Below, one piece after another: positions 6,889-13,205 of a DNA stretch of 13,205 nucleotides. This DNA is from JBDSYA01 sp039925865 (GTDB lineage: Bacteria > Bacteroidota > Ignavibacteria > Tepidaquicellales > Tepidaquicellaceae), in NCBI GenBank assembly GCA_039925865.1, contig JBDSYA010000202.1, forward strand, positions 1 through 13,205, read 5' to 3'. The notes beneath the pieces are model-generated. The model saw nothing but the letters and a program-made list of their open reading frames with translations. It did no database searches and was not told where the DNA came from. Made by a program: the position numbers and the translations under genes. Within the stretch, counting starts at the first letter, position 1. Each line of letters begins with the position of its first letter.

Positions 6889-7485
6889 TCATGATTCCAT
6901 CGTAATGTTTTCATTTGGAAGCAGGTCAAGAAAATGCCAGATGTTACAATAAAAATCTCCCGGTCCGAAATAGTCTTTTGCAACTCTTTTCATTGTACCG
7001 TCTTCATTTTTTTCAAATACTGATACTCCCGGCCAGTAATTATGCTTTCCGTCTTTTATGAAATCATATCCCATATCAAAAATAAAATCAGTTCCTGCAG
7101 CGGAGTATGTTTTATAATCCCAGCCATGCGATTCAGCAAATTTTTTCTGAACCTCCGGACTGTCGGGACTTACAAGCACAAACGGCACCTTCTTTTCTAT
7201 CTCTTTATATGTATCTTTGAAACCATCAGCCCACATTGTACAGTATGAACAACCTTTGCCCATGTTGTGTACAAGTATCAGATGATTTTTGTCACCAAAC
7301 ATTTCCGAAAGCTTTACATCTTTTCCTTCTCTGTCTTTAAGTGTGTAATCTTTGACATCCATATTTGCAAGCTGAGAATTAAGTTCGATCCTTTTCTTCC
7401 GCATTTCTTCAATCTTTTTTTCAATATCACTAATTTCATCTTCAACTTTTTTCTTTTCTTCCGGGGATAAGGTTTTTGTGTTCAT
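6889..7485 (-). CDS. DUF899 thioredoxin-like fold protein
   Basis: A 198-residue cytosolic protein. An N-terminal charged helix, probably coiled coil (about 7-42), precedes a thioredoxin-like domain with HNMGKGCSYCTMWADGF at 73-89, the hallmark of DUF899. The CSYC motif (79-82) gives two Cys placed as in redox-active thioredoxin folds. Further family blocks are VLVSPDSPEVQKKFAESHGW at 103-122, FDMGYDF at 136-142 and WPGVSVF at 151-157. The reaction is not known for the family; peroxiredoxin- or disulfide-type chemistry is plausible. No Shine-Dalgarno is evident before the ATG. It heads a minus-strand run into the DinB gene and is preceded by 180 bp of AT-rich DNA that should contain its promoter. 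Confidence 0.85.
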   Translation of the reverse strand: MNTKTLSPEEKKKVEDEISDIEKKIEEMRKKRIELNSQLANMDVKDYTLKDREGKDVKLSEMFGDKNHLILVHNMGKGCSYCTMWADGFKDTYKEIEKKVPFVLVSPDSPEVQKKFAESHGWDYKTYSAAGTDFIFDMGYDFIKDGKHNYWPGVSVFEKNEDGTMKRVAKDYFGPGDFYCNIWHFLDLLPNENITMES

Positions 7486-7665
7486 GTCATATGATAAATT
7501 AATAAAAAGAGTATAAAGGTGTTTTTATGGTTGATCTAAACTTTTTGAAATTCAAATTACAGATCAATGCAAGATCAATAAAGATAAATAAAGATGATTT
7601 TATTGATTAATAAAATATTACCGGAAGAGTCAATTGTTATAGAATCCTTTTTTAAAAATCTAATC
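7486..7665 (-). promoter_or_regulatory. Intergenic region with AT-rich inverted repeat upstream of the DUF899 gene
   Basis: 180 bp between two minus-strand genes. It contains a perfect 9-bp inverted repeat (ATCAATAAA at 7574-7582, TTTATTGAT at 7599-7607, 16-base loop) and a short direct repeat AGATCAAT at 7561 and 7573. On the minus strand the stem is not followed by a T-run, so a terminator for the TPR gene is doubtful. A TTGACT on the minus strand (7628-7633) could be a -35 element, but no convincing -10 is spaced from it. Confidence 0.3.
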
Positions 7666-8547
7666 TTAAGCAGACAATTCCTTCATTCTATCCAATCTAT
7701 CCTTCTCATATTCCGCCAGCCACTTATCTTCTGAAAGCATTTCATAAGCGGTTGCAAAATTCTTTTTAGACTCTTCGTTATTTCCTTTTATTAAATTGCA
7801 TTCTCCCAGCTCTTCGTAAATATAACCGTCTTCTTCCAGTTTTTTTTCACTGATCTCTTTTAAAAGATCATTATGAATTTTCATTGCCTCATCGATTCTC
7901 CCAAGAGACCTTAATGTCCTGCCGACACAATACTTTGCAATCATAAGTTGCTGACCGCTTTTCTTCTCTGTATGCCATTTTACATTTTTTTCAAAAAGCT
8001 CAAGCGCTTTATCATACTTTTTTTCATCATGGTAAGTCCAGCCAGTATTGTTGTAAAAGGCTCCCAGCCATCCACGGGTCCTGTCATCCTTTGAATTTTC
8101 TGCAAGCTCAATTCCCTTTTCATTCCACTTGATCCCTTCTTCGGGCGATTCAGCAATACCCATCATATGTGCAGCGTCCACAGTATAAAAATCGAGATCG
8201 CTTTCATCTTTACCAAGTTCAAATGCCTGAAGAAATAATTCCAGTGCCTTTTCTTTTTGCTTTGAAGAATTATAAGTCCGGCCTCTTTCAAGCAGGTAAC
8301 GAATTTTAGGAAGTTTCATTTCATCGGCAAGCTGCGGCTCGACTTCATCAAGAATTTTATGGGCCTCCTCAAATTTCAATTGAAGACTCTGAGTCCTTGC
8401 AAGCTGAGTTAAAAGTTGAAGATAAGCGGACTTGTCGGCTGTATCATTTATCTTTGGAATGATCTCTCTGAATTTTACGGCAGTATCTTCCGGGTTATTG
8501 TAATTCCAAAGCTTATCAAATTCGGATATTTCCTGAGTTGGGGACAT
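7666..8547 (-). CDS. Tetratricopeptide repeat protein
   Basis: A 293-residue all-helical protein without signal peptide or membrane segment, so cytosolic. About six TPR-like helix pairs run from residue 41 to 275. The clearest are at 83-114 (GRTYNSSKQKEKALELFLQA), 161-194 (YNNTGWTYHDEKKYDKALEL) and 202-234 (VGRTLRSLGRIDEAMKIHND). TPR arrays are protein-interaction scaffolds; no partner or enzymatic domain is visible. It resembles TPR regions of larger regulatory or adenylate-cyclase-like proteins, but here stands alone. A possible minus-strand promoter (-35 TTGATG at 8577-8582, -10 TAAAAT at 8556-8561, 15-base spacer) lies so close to the ATG that the message would be nearly leaderless. That promoter call is weak. 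Confidence 0.8.
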   Translation of the reverse strand: MSPTQEISEFDKLWNYNNPEDTAVKFREIIPKINDTADKSAYLQLLTQLARTQSLQLKFEEAHKILDEVEPQLADEMKLPKIRYLLERGRTYNSSKQKEKALELFLQAFELGKDESDLDFYTVDAAHMMGIAESPEEGIKWNEKGIELAENSKDDRTRGWLGAFYNNTGWTYHDEKKYDKALELFEKNVKWHTEKKSGQQLMIAKYCVGRTLRSLGRIDEAMKIHNDLLKEISEKKLEEDGYIYEELGECNLIKGNNEESKKNFATAYEMLSEDKWLAEYEKDRLDRMKELSA

Positions 8548-8677
8548 GCAATAAAATTTTAGATTGGACTAATCAGCATCAATATAAATTAACTGCAATT
8601 AATTTTCAATTTTCAAAAAGAAGCAGTGATCCAGCTTGTACATTTGTTCATCAAAACCTTTGCAGAATTCAGATAAA

Positions 8678-8917
8678 CTATAATTTATGAACTGTTGCCT
8701 GCTTGGAATTATTTGAAGCAACCCAGAATAAAATTGTAATTGCCGATACAAAGTAAGGAAATATCCCGTAAAGTGTATCAGAATTCGAATGCGAATTTCT
8801 GTCGACTGCAATAAAAACAGTTACACAAAAAGCAATAGTCATTAAATACATTACGATACCAACTATGCTAACCGGAATGTATATCAGCCCCGTTTTTTTG
8901 AACCATTGAAAATTCAT
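8678..8917 (-). CDS. Small two-helix membrane protein of a winged-helix regulator cassette
   Basis: A 79-residue protein with hydrophobic segments at about 11-37 and 49-68, separated by a polar loop (DRNSHSNSDT, 39-48). The N-terminus MNFQWFKKTGLIYIPVS has a positively charged, aromatic cap. A strong Shine-Dalgarno, GGAGGA (complement of 8921-8926), sits three bases before the ATG, which supports the gene despite its size. It lies 43 bp after the winged-helix regulator. As far as I recall, similar small proteins with KTG-x-IY-PVS and a SHS-SDTL loop occur in Bacteroidota, but no function is known. It may sense or be regulated with the larger membrane protein of the same run; that is inference. 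Confidence 0.75.
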   Translation of the reverse strand: MNFQWFKKTGLIYIPVSIVGIVMYLMTIAFCVTVFIAVDRNSHSNSDTLYGIFPYFVSAITILFWVASNNSKQATVHKL

Positions 8918-8960
8918 TTTTCCTCCGGCATTTTAATTTCAAAATATTTGTGAAATTTTA

Positions 8961-9254
8961 TTACATCCGTATTAATTTCTCCAGTGCGGAAAGATGATCA
9001 ATGAATTCTTTTCTTCCTTTGTCTGTGGCAGTGTAAGTGGTATTCATTTTTTTTCCGATAATTTTTTTCCTGATCTTAATAAGTTTATTTTTTTCCAATG
9101 CATTAACATGGTTCGCAAGATTTCCGTCAGTTAAATTTAGTGTCTGTTTCAAAGTATTAAAATCCACACTGTCATTCACCATTAGCAATGACATGACACC
9201 AAGCCTTATCCTGCTTTCGAAATTCTTGTTTAAATTTTCAATAATATCTTTCAC
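8961..9254 (-). CDS. Winged helix-turn-helix transcriptional regulator
   Basis: A 97-residue single winged-helix protein of the type placed near MarR/ArsR-like regulators. The family core is NFESRIRLGVMSLLMVNDSV at 11-30, the recognition segment FNTLKQTLNLTDGNLANHVNALEK at 32-55, then the wing IRKKIIGKKMNTTYTATDKGRKEF at 61-84. No metal-binding cysteines or ligand domain are present, so the signal is unknown. The start is GTG at 9254, six bases after the stop of the membrane protein gene; the conserved N-terminal block excludes the next ATG at residue 21. It should act as a dimer on a dyad, and a 7-5-7 dyad lies in the promoter of its own gene group (9924-9942), suggesting autoregulation. Confidence 0.88.
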   Translation of the reverse strand: MKDIIENLNKNFESRIRLGVMSLLMVNDSVDFNTLKQTLNLTDGNLANHVNALEKNKLIKIRKKIIGKKMNTTYTATDKGRKEFIDHLSALEKLIRM

Positions 9255-9260
9255 CGGATC

Positions 9261-9902
9261 TTAATTTTTTTTTCTTTCATATTTTAAATAAATATATGTC
9301 CCGTAGATCAGGTGAAGTATACCAAATCCGCTTACCCATATCAGCAGCGGATATGTAATAACAAATGATGCAGCTATCCCCAGAATTATTTCAAAAATTC
9401 CAAGCTGGGCGATCTCGTTCATTGTGAACTTGCTGACATTTATCAGGGCAAGACCATAAAAGATAAGCATCGCAGGCACTATTAGAAAATATATCTGATG
9501 ATATATCAGTAGTGCGCAAAAAATTCCTCCGGTGAAAAGAAAAATGAAAAGATTGAGAAATACCCTCTTTGCCATGTTATCCCAGAAAATTAAATTACTG
9601 TCCCTGGCCTTCTTTGATGAGATCAGAATTGCAGCTGCCATTGATAATAAAAATACAATAACGGCGGTAATTATCAAAAAAGTTAATGTTTCCGGATCAG
9701 CTTGCGTACCTTTTAAATTTTGTGAACTTTTAACATCAAAAAAACTGATGTTAAAATGTAAGCTTGTGAATACTGCCCCGGTAATAGCAATGATCCCGGC
9801 GCTTATTGCGGACAAACCGCTGAATGAAATAAATTTTGAAGATCTTTCCATCAGATTTTTGATATCGGAGAGCGCATCAAGGTGTTTTTTTGGATTATCC
9901 AT
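9261..9902 (-). CDS. Multi-pass membrane protein of the winged-helix cassette
   Basis: A 213-residue protein with about six membrane helices (near 27-48, 73-95, 113-133, 136-157, 166-187 and 190-208). A conserved-looking cytosolic N-terminus, DALSDIKNLMERSSKFISFSGLS (9-31), precedes helix 1. The minus-strand frame stays open upstream to 10256, but ATG at 9902 is preferred. The upstream extension has no family resemblance, it would overlap the divergent gene at 10054, and the promoter dyad lies between. As far as I recall, similar proteins commonly pair with small winged-helix regulators in Bacteroidota. No catalytic or transport motif is visible, so no function is claimed. The regulator gene follows after six bases. 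Confidence 0.82.
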   Translation of the reverse strand: MDNPKKHLDALSDIKNLMERSSKFISFSGLSAISAGIIAITGAVFTSLHFNISFFDVKSSQNLKGTQADPETLTFLIITAVIVFLLSMAAAILISSKKARDSNLIFWDNMAKRVFLNLFIFLFTGGIFCALLIYHQIYFLIVPAMLIFYGLALINVSKFTMNEIAQLGIFEIILGIAASFVITYPLLIWVSGFGILHLIYGTYIYLKYERKKN

Positions 9903-9914
9903 TTGTTTAGTAAA

Positions 9915-9920
9915 ATTATA
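9915..9920 (-). promoter_or_regulatory. Consensus -10 box (TATAAT) of the regulator cassette
   Basis: On the minus strand TATAAT matches the sigma-70 type -10 exactly and ends 12 bases before the ATG at 9902, implying a very short leader. At a 17-base spacer the -35 position reads TTACTT, a poor match, so the promoter may need help or use a group-specific consensus. Confidence 0.4.
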
Positions 9921-9923
9921 AAG

Positions 9924-9942
9924 TACTTTGTAGTGCAAAGTA
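9924..9942 (-). promoter_or_regulatory. Operator-like 7-5-7 dyad in the promoter of the regulator cassette
   Basis: TACTTTG, five bases (TAGTG), then CAAAGTA form a perfect dyad 21 bases upstream of the ATG at 9902. An overlapping 10-bp palindrome, AAAGTACTTT, spans 9920-9929. The dyad fills the spacer just upstream of a consensus -10, where bound repressor would block RNA polymerase. The adjacent winged-helix protein is the obvious candidate binder. The dyad is seen directly; the binding is inferred. Confidence 0.55.
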
Positions 9943-10053
9943 AAATTTATTTTCTGAATTTGCAACAGATAAGTTTTAAAAAGGAAATAATAATTAAAAA
10001 CATTGCCGGTTAACAGCAGAGTAATTAATTTACTGATAAGAATACAATACTTA

Positions 10054-10461
10054 ATGAATACAGGAGATATAATTTTAATTGTTTCAATTTCAGTTCCTCT
10101 CATAACTGCACTGATAATTTTTCTGCTAAGAAGAGGGCTCACTAAAGATGCCGCATCTGCAATAAAGATCAATGAAAGAAAGTCGAAGGCAATCCCAGTT
10201 AATGCAAGAATAATCAGCGCGAAGCAGGGTTTGGAAGGCGGGAGTATAAAAAGCATTGTTCATTTTAAATTTGAAATTCTTGACGGGGGATTTCCATACG
10301 AGACAAAAGCAACATGGTTTGTTGAATCATTATACTTTAGTAAAATACAGCAAGGCGATGTGATTTCTGTAAAAGCAGACAGGGAGAATAAATTTATAAT
10401 TTATCCGGATGTTCCATGGGCAGTTTATACTGAAGGATATGATAAGACCGGGATGTTTTAG
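10054..10461 (+). CDS. Membrane-anchored small beta-domain protein of unknown function
   Basis: A 135-residue protein with one N-terminal membrane helix (about 5-27), the basic stop RRG, a charged linker and a probable all-beta domain (about 46-122). That domain contains VNARIISAKQG, VHFKFEILDGGFPYETKATWFV and GDVISVKADRENKFIIYPDVPWA. The pattern of two-residue turns and the closing GDVISVKADRENK resembles DUF3592-like or short OB/NfeD-like domains, but I do not recognise a named family. ATG at 10054 is chosen because it places the helix at the N-terminus. A TTG at 10003 would add 17 residues and cannot be excluded, since AAAGGA lies upstream of it. The gene is divergent from the regulator cassette across about 150 bp. 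Confidence 0.68.
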   Translation: MNTGDIILIVSISVPLITALIIFLLRRGLTKDAASAIKINERKSKAIPVNARIISAKQGLEGGSIKSIVHFKFEILDGGFPYETKATWFVESLYFSKIQQGDVISVKADRENKFIIYPDVPWAVYTEGYDKTGMF

Positions 10462-10503
10462 AAATTCAAAATAATAAAAAGTCAGCAGGTCACAAGTAAG
10501 AGA

Positions 10504-10540
10504 TCCCGCAAATCTTTAAAAAACCGGGAGTTTATTTTCT
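10504..10540 (+). terminator. Weak candidate intrinsic terminator
   Basis: TCCCG (10504-10508) can pair with CGGGA (10525-10529) across a 16-base loop, followed by the T-rich tail GTTTATTTTCT. The position, 43 bases after the stop at 10461 and before the promoter of the next gene, suits a terminator. The stem has only five pairs and the loop is large, so confidence is low. Confidence 0.25.
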
Positions 10541-10567
10541 TGAGACTTTTTACATTTACTTTATATC
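10540..10567 (+). promoter_or_regulatory. Candidate promoter of the aldo/keto reductase operon
   Basis: TTGAGA (10540-10545) and TATATC (10562-10567) are separated by 16 bases and end 23 bases before the ATG at 10591, which would give a leader of about 15 bases. The matches to the sigma-70 consensus are partial (four of six in the -10). GTAATTTG, also seen upstream of two other genes here, follows at 10569-10576. Confidence 0.3.
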
Positions 10568-10590
10568 GGTAATTTGTCTCCAAAAAATTT

Positions 10591-12024
10591 ATGGAATATT
10601 CTTCATTAGGATTCGGATGTTACAGGGTTGATCTGAGCATAAAGGAACATTACGAAGCGCTGTATAAAGCACTTACTAACGGCATAAACGTCATTGACAC
10701 TTCAGCCAATTACTCAGACGGAGGAAGTGAAAAGCTGGTGGGAAAAATTATTGATGATCTGATCGCCGAAGGAAAAATTAAAAGAACTGAGATTATTTTA
10801 GTAACCAAAGGCGGATACATTCAGGGACAGAACTATAAATTTGCCTCAAAGCTTAAAGAAGAAGGTAAGCCATTCACAGAAGTTGTGGAATATGCGGACC
10901 GGCTGTGGCATTGTATCAGTCCTGATTTTCTTAATGATCAGATAAACAGGCAGCTGCACAGGCTTAATCAGTCTTACATAGATGTTTATCTTTTACATAA
11001 TCCGGAATACTATCTTGGCTGGGCTAAGCAGAATAAAGTTGATATCAGTGAAGCCCGGGCGAATTATTATAACCGGATCAGAAAAGCTTTTGAATTTCTG
11101 GAAGAAAAAGTTAAAGAAGGAAAGATCCTCTCATATGGAATATCTTCCAATACATTTGCAAATTATTCAAATGATTTTGAATTTACTTCACTGGAAAAAG
11201 TTCTGAATATTGCAAATTCCATTTCTGAAAATAATCATTTTAAAGTAATTCAGTTTCCATTTAATTTATTTGAAGCCGGCGCAGTCAATATAAAAAGCCA
11301 GGCAGATAATTCTGAAACAGTTTTAGATTATGCTTCAAGATATAATATTAAAGTTTTGATCAACCGTCCTTTGAATGCAATTACATCGAAAGGCCTTGTA
11401 AGGCTTGCGGATTTTAAATGGGAAGCTTTTAATGAAAAAGATTTTATCAAACAGATAAAACTTGTTATGCTTATGGAAGAAGATTTGATCACAGAGAAAC
11501 TGCAAAAGGAAGATCGCACTGAAGATGATCAATATAATGATTTGAAAAAACTACTGACATTCGGCAAACTTGTGGATGAAAACTGGAAATATTTCGGAAG
11601 TATCGAACACTTTAATGATGTCGTGTCACAACTGTTTGTCCCGAGAATAGATACTTTAATAAAAATATTTGATGAAAAGATCATTAACATTGATGTAAAA
11701 GATTTTTTTAGAAGTTACATTAAAGAATGTTATAAGCTTCTTAACTTTGTAAGCAACTATTATAAAATGAGAGCTGATAAGAGAAGCATTTTTATACACA
11801 GCCTTATAAATAAAGATCTAGACGAAAAATATCACGGCTTAACACTGTCGCAAAAGTCGATACTGCTGCTGAATTCCGTTGATGGTGTGACCTCTGTACT
11901 TACCGGAGCAAGAAAAGAAAAATATATTGATGATATCATTGGGACTTTAGGAAAGACTAAAATCGAAAATGCAAAGGAGATCATAAGGAATGTATCGAAG
12001 GAAATTGAGCTTCAAACCGTCTGA
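10591..12024 (+). CDS. Aldo/keto reductase with enlarged C-terminal half
   Basis: A 477-residue member of the AKR (beta/alpha)8-barrel NAD(P)H oxidoreductases, against about 280-350 for typical members. The catalytic tetrad is intact: D36 and Y41 in NVIDTSANYSDG (33-44), K73 in LVTKGG (70-75) and H136 in VYLLHNPE (132-139). Barrel strands continue through SYGISSN (181-187), VIQFPFNLFE (219-228) and VLINRPLNA (255-263), and the cofactor-binding end is GVTSVLTGARKEKYIDD (432-448). About 165 residues lie between strand 7 and that cofactor segment, roughly 100 more than usual; they are mostly helical and charged. An insert around 83-110 also lengthens the loop after K73. The substrate is unknown. 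The last 35 bases overlap the next gene, indicating an operon. Confidence 0.88.
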   Translation: MEYSSLGFGCYRVDLSIKEHYEALYKALTNGINVIDTSANYSDGGSEKLVGKIIDDLIAEGKIKRTEIILVTKGGYIQGQNYKFASKLKEEGKPFTEVVEYADRLWHCISPDFLNDQINRQLHRLNQSYIDVYLLHNPEYYLGWAKQNKVDISEARANYYNRIRKAFEFLEEKVKEGKILSYGISSNTFANYSNDFEFTSLEKVLNIANSISENNHFKVIQFPFNLFEAGAVNIKSQADNSETVLDYASRYNIKVLINRPLNAITSKGLVRLADFKWEAFNEKDFIKQIKLVMLMEEDLITEKLQKEDRTEDDQYNDLKKLLTFGKLVDENWKYFGSIEHFNDVVSQLFVPRIDTLIKIFDEKIINIDVKDFFRSYIKECYKLLNFVSNYYKMRADKRSIFIHSLINKDLDEKYHGLTLSQKSILLLNSVDGVTSVLTGARKEKYIDDIIGTLGKTKIENAKEIIRNVSKEIELQTV

Positions 12025-13141
12025 AATAAAACTGGAGAAAGATCATAAGCTAAAAATCATAATTATTTCCGGACTATGCATTGCGGTGTTGATCTTATTT
12101 TACTTTTTCATAACCTCAGAAGGTAAAAATGAAACCATATCTGAAAATTCAAAACCAGATCAGTTATCGAAAGAGGAAATTTCACAAAAAGTGGATTCAA
12201 TAGCATTTACTTTTGGAATCAAAAAAGAATGGATAAAAGATATTTCAAACAAAAAAGAAAATAATTCAGGGGACAAATTATTAATTACAAAAGAGATTCA
12301 CATTCCTAATGACCTGCCATCGATCCAGCTTAATTTAGAATACTCTAATTATTTTAGAGACAGAAATTTTAAAGAAAAGATAACTGAAGATCCTAAAACA
12401 AAAAACGTTATCATGGAATTATATACGGCTAATGTGAATGATGCAATTGGTAAACTTTCTGGAATTTTAAAATTTATTTACGATGATTCTTTAAAAAGGA
12501 AGGTTTCCGAAGTTTGTATAGTGCTTGACAGCATTGATTTTTATCCGTTAGATAATGTTTCCGGCATACTGAATTCAACAGAAGAGTTTTCATTATTTCT
12601 GCCGCTCCGCAATGACAAATCAGATTATCAGTCAAAGATACTGGGATCGGAAAGAGATTATTTATTGAGATTTTTTATTGGTGATGAAAAAGATATAACT
12701 TCAGATTTTAAAAGTGACATGAAAGCTGATGTATGGAAAGCAAAGATAAGATCAGCTTCAATTAACTATCAGAATTCCGGCGGAATTTTTTTAACAGGCA
12801 AAACCCAAATTAAGGAATTTGAAAATGAAATAAAAAAAGAATTTTTAAAAAATAATATTACTGTTTACAGCGATACATTATTGTCCGGCTTCCAAAAGAG
12901 CGAGCAAACAGTTAACTCATTATTTTCAGATATTATAACTCAGTCTAACTCCGGAAAAACTTTTTTACTTTATTCTGTAAATCTTTCACCGGAAGAATTT
13001 AAATACTATGACAGCCAGTTGTTCAAGTTAAAAAAACTCGGATACAAATTTTTCAACTTTACTGATATAATGAAGAAGATCAATAATAACATTTATAACT
13101 TAACACAAAAAGACAGCATCAAAACAAAAAAATCTTTATGA
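11990..13141 (+). CDS. Membrane-anchored protein, possible degenerate divergent polysaccharide deacetylase
   Basis: A 383-residue protein with a basic N-terminus, one membrane helix (about 22-42) and an extracytoplasmic region. Residues 43-95 are a polar linker and a small helical domain. From about 173 the pattern recalls the YibQ-like divergent polysaccharide deacetylases: EVCIVLDSIDF (174-184), FSLFLPLRND (200-209), NSGGIFLT (262-269), NITVYSDTLLSG (289-300), GKTFLLYSVNLS (322-333) and a final LGYKFFNFTDI (350-360). The equivalent motifs of active members (an Asp-Asp pair and metal-binding His) are not preserved, so enzymatic activity is doubtful. The homology itself is inference. The ATG has AAGGAG 10 bases upstream, inside the aldo/keto reductase gene it overlaps by 35 bases. 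A tadA start follows 15 bp after its stop. Confidence 0.6.
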   Translation: MYRRKLSFKPSEIKLEKDHKLKIIIISGLCIAVLILFYFFITSEGKNETISENSKPDQLSKEEISQKVDSIAFTFGIKKEWIKDISNKKENNSGDKLLITKEIHIPNDLPSIQLNLEYSNYFRDRNFKEKITEDPKTKNVIMELYTANVNDAIGKLSGILKFIYDDSLKRKVSEVCIVLDSIDFYPLDNVSGILNSTEEFSLFLPLRNDKSDYQSKILGSERDYLLRFFIGDEKDITSDFKSDMKADVWKAKIRSASINYQNSGGIFLTGKTQIKEFENEIKKEFLKNNITVYSDTLLSGFQKSEQTVNSLFSDIITQSNSGKTFLLYSVNLSPEEFKYYDSQLFKLKKLGYKFFNFTDIMKKINNNIYNLTQKDSIKTKKSL

Positions 13142-13156
13142 TTAAATATTGAAATT

Positions 13157-13205
13157 ATGACCCAGCATGAAATATATATGAACTATGCTTTTAAGGAAGC
13201 GGAAA
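13157..13205 (+). CDS. tadA: tRNA-specific adenosine deaminase, N-terminal fragment
   Basis: Only the first 16 codons lie in the window (MTQHEIYMNYAFKEAE); the gene runs off the 3' edge. The H-E-x-x-M-x-x-A-x-x-x-A-E pattern is how bacterial TadA usually begins (compare HEYWMRHAL in E. coli). TadA deaminates A34 to inosine in the tRNA-Arg(ACG) anticodon. The zinc-binding HAE and PCxxC motifs would lie beyond the edge, so the call rests on the N-terminus and is provisional. A related cytidine-deaminase-fold enzyme is the main alternative. It starts 15 bp after the preceding gene and is probably in the same operon. Confidence 0.55.
   Translation, partial: MTQHEIYMNYAFKEAE

Noticed and set aside
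8620..8640. AAGC/GCTT hairpin followed by T's on the minus strand after the small membrane protein gene
   Set aside because: A 4-bp stem is too weak to call a terminator.
8599..8811. Second minus-strand frame overlapping the small membrane protein
   Set aside because: It lacks a ribosome binding site and any recognisable sequence character, whereas the 79-residue frame has GGAGGA and clear membrane helices.
9903..10256. Upstream extension of the minus-strand membrane protein frame to 331 residues
   Set aside because: The extra 118 residues would overlap the divergent gene, run over the promoter dyad and -10 box, and show no family resemblance; ATG at 9902 gives a sensible protein.

Overview
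The window is AT-rich with compact, mostly minus-strand gene runs, intergenic copies of a short hairpin repeat and few strong Shine-Dalgarno sites. Together with the protein types (a Bacteroidota-style winged-helix regulator with small membrane partners, RNase G next to Rho, DUF971, TPR proteins), this suggests a member of the Bacteroidota/Chlorobiota/Ignavibacteriota group, probably environmental. That assignment is inference from gene content; no rRNA or other definitive marker is present.

Layout. Positions 1-587 hold no recognisable gene. They contain three direct copies and one inverted copy of a ~27-bp hairpin repeat; the first two lie in ~72-bp tandem units. A plus-strand pair follows: a DHA1-like MFS efflux pump with a TTG start, preceded by a 7-2-7 inverted repeat, and a DUF971 protein. 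These converge on a long minus-strand block (9902 down to 2189) by sharing a palindromic TTAA at the stop codons. Read in transcription order, the block contains: (i) a six-helix membrane protein, a GTG-started winged-helix regulator and a 79-residue membrane protein, with a dyad in the promoter; (ii) a TPR protein; (iii) a DUF899 thioredoxin-like protein, a DinB-fold protein, a PAP2/sphingomyelin-synthase-like membrane phosphatase and a RidA-family protein lacking the catalytic Arg; (iv) rho and rng. From 10054 the plus strand carries a small membrane-anchored protein, then an apparent operon: an enlarged aldo/keto reductase, a membrane-anchored protein resembling a degenerate divergent polysaccharide deacetylase, and the start of tadA, cut by the window edge.

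How the genes fit together. rho-rng couples transcription termination and RNA decay. The regulator cassette looks autoregulated. DUF899-DinB-PAP2-RidA looks like a loose housekeeping or stress cluster; no common pathway can be proved from sequence.

No mobile element, CRISPR array, tRNA or rRNA was seen. Most genes are ordinary. The best candidates for something new are the repeat family, whose copies keep a hairpin through a compensatory base-pair swap, the two operator-like dyads, and the aldo/keto reductase-deacetylase-like pair.
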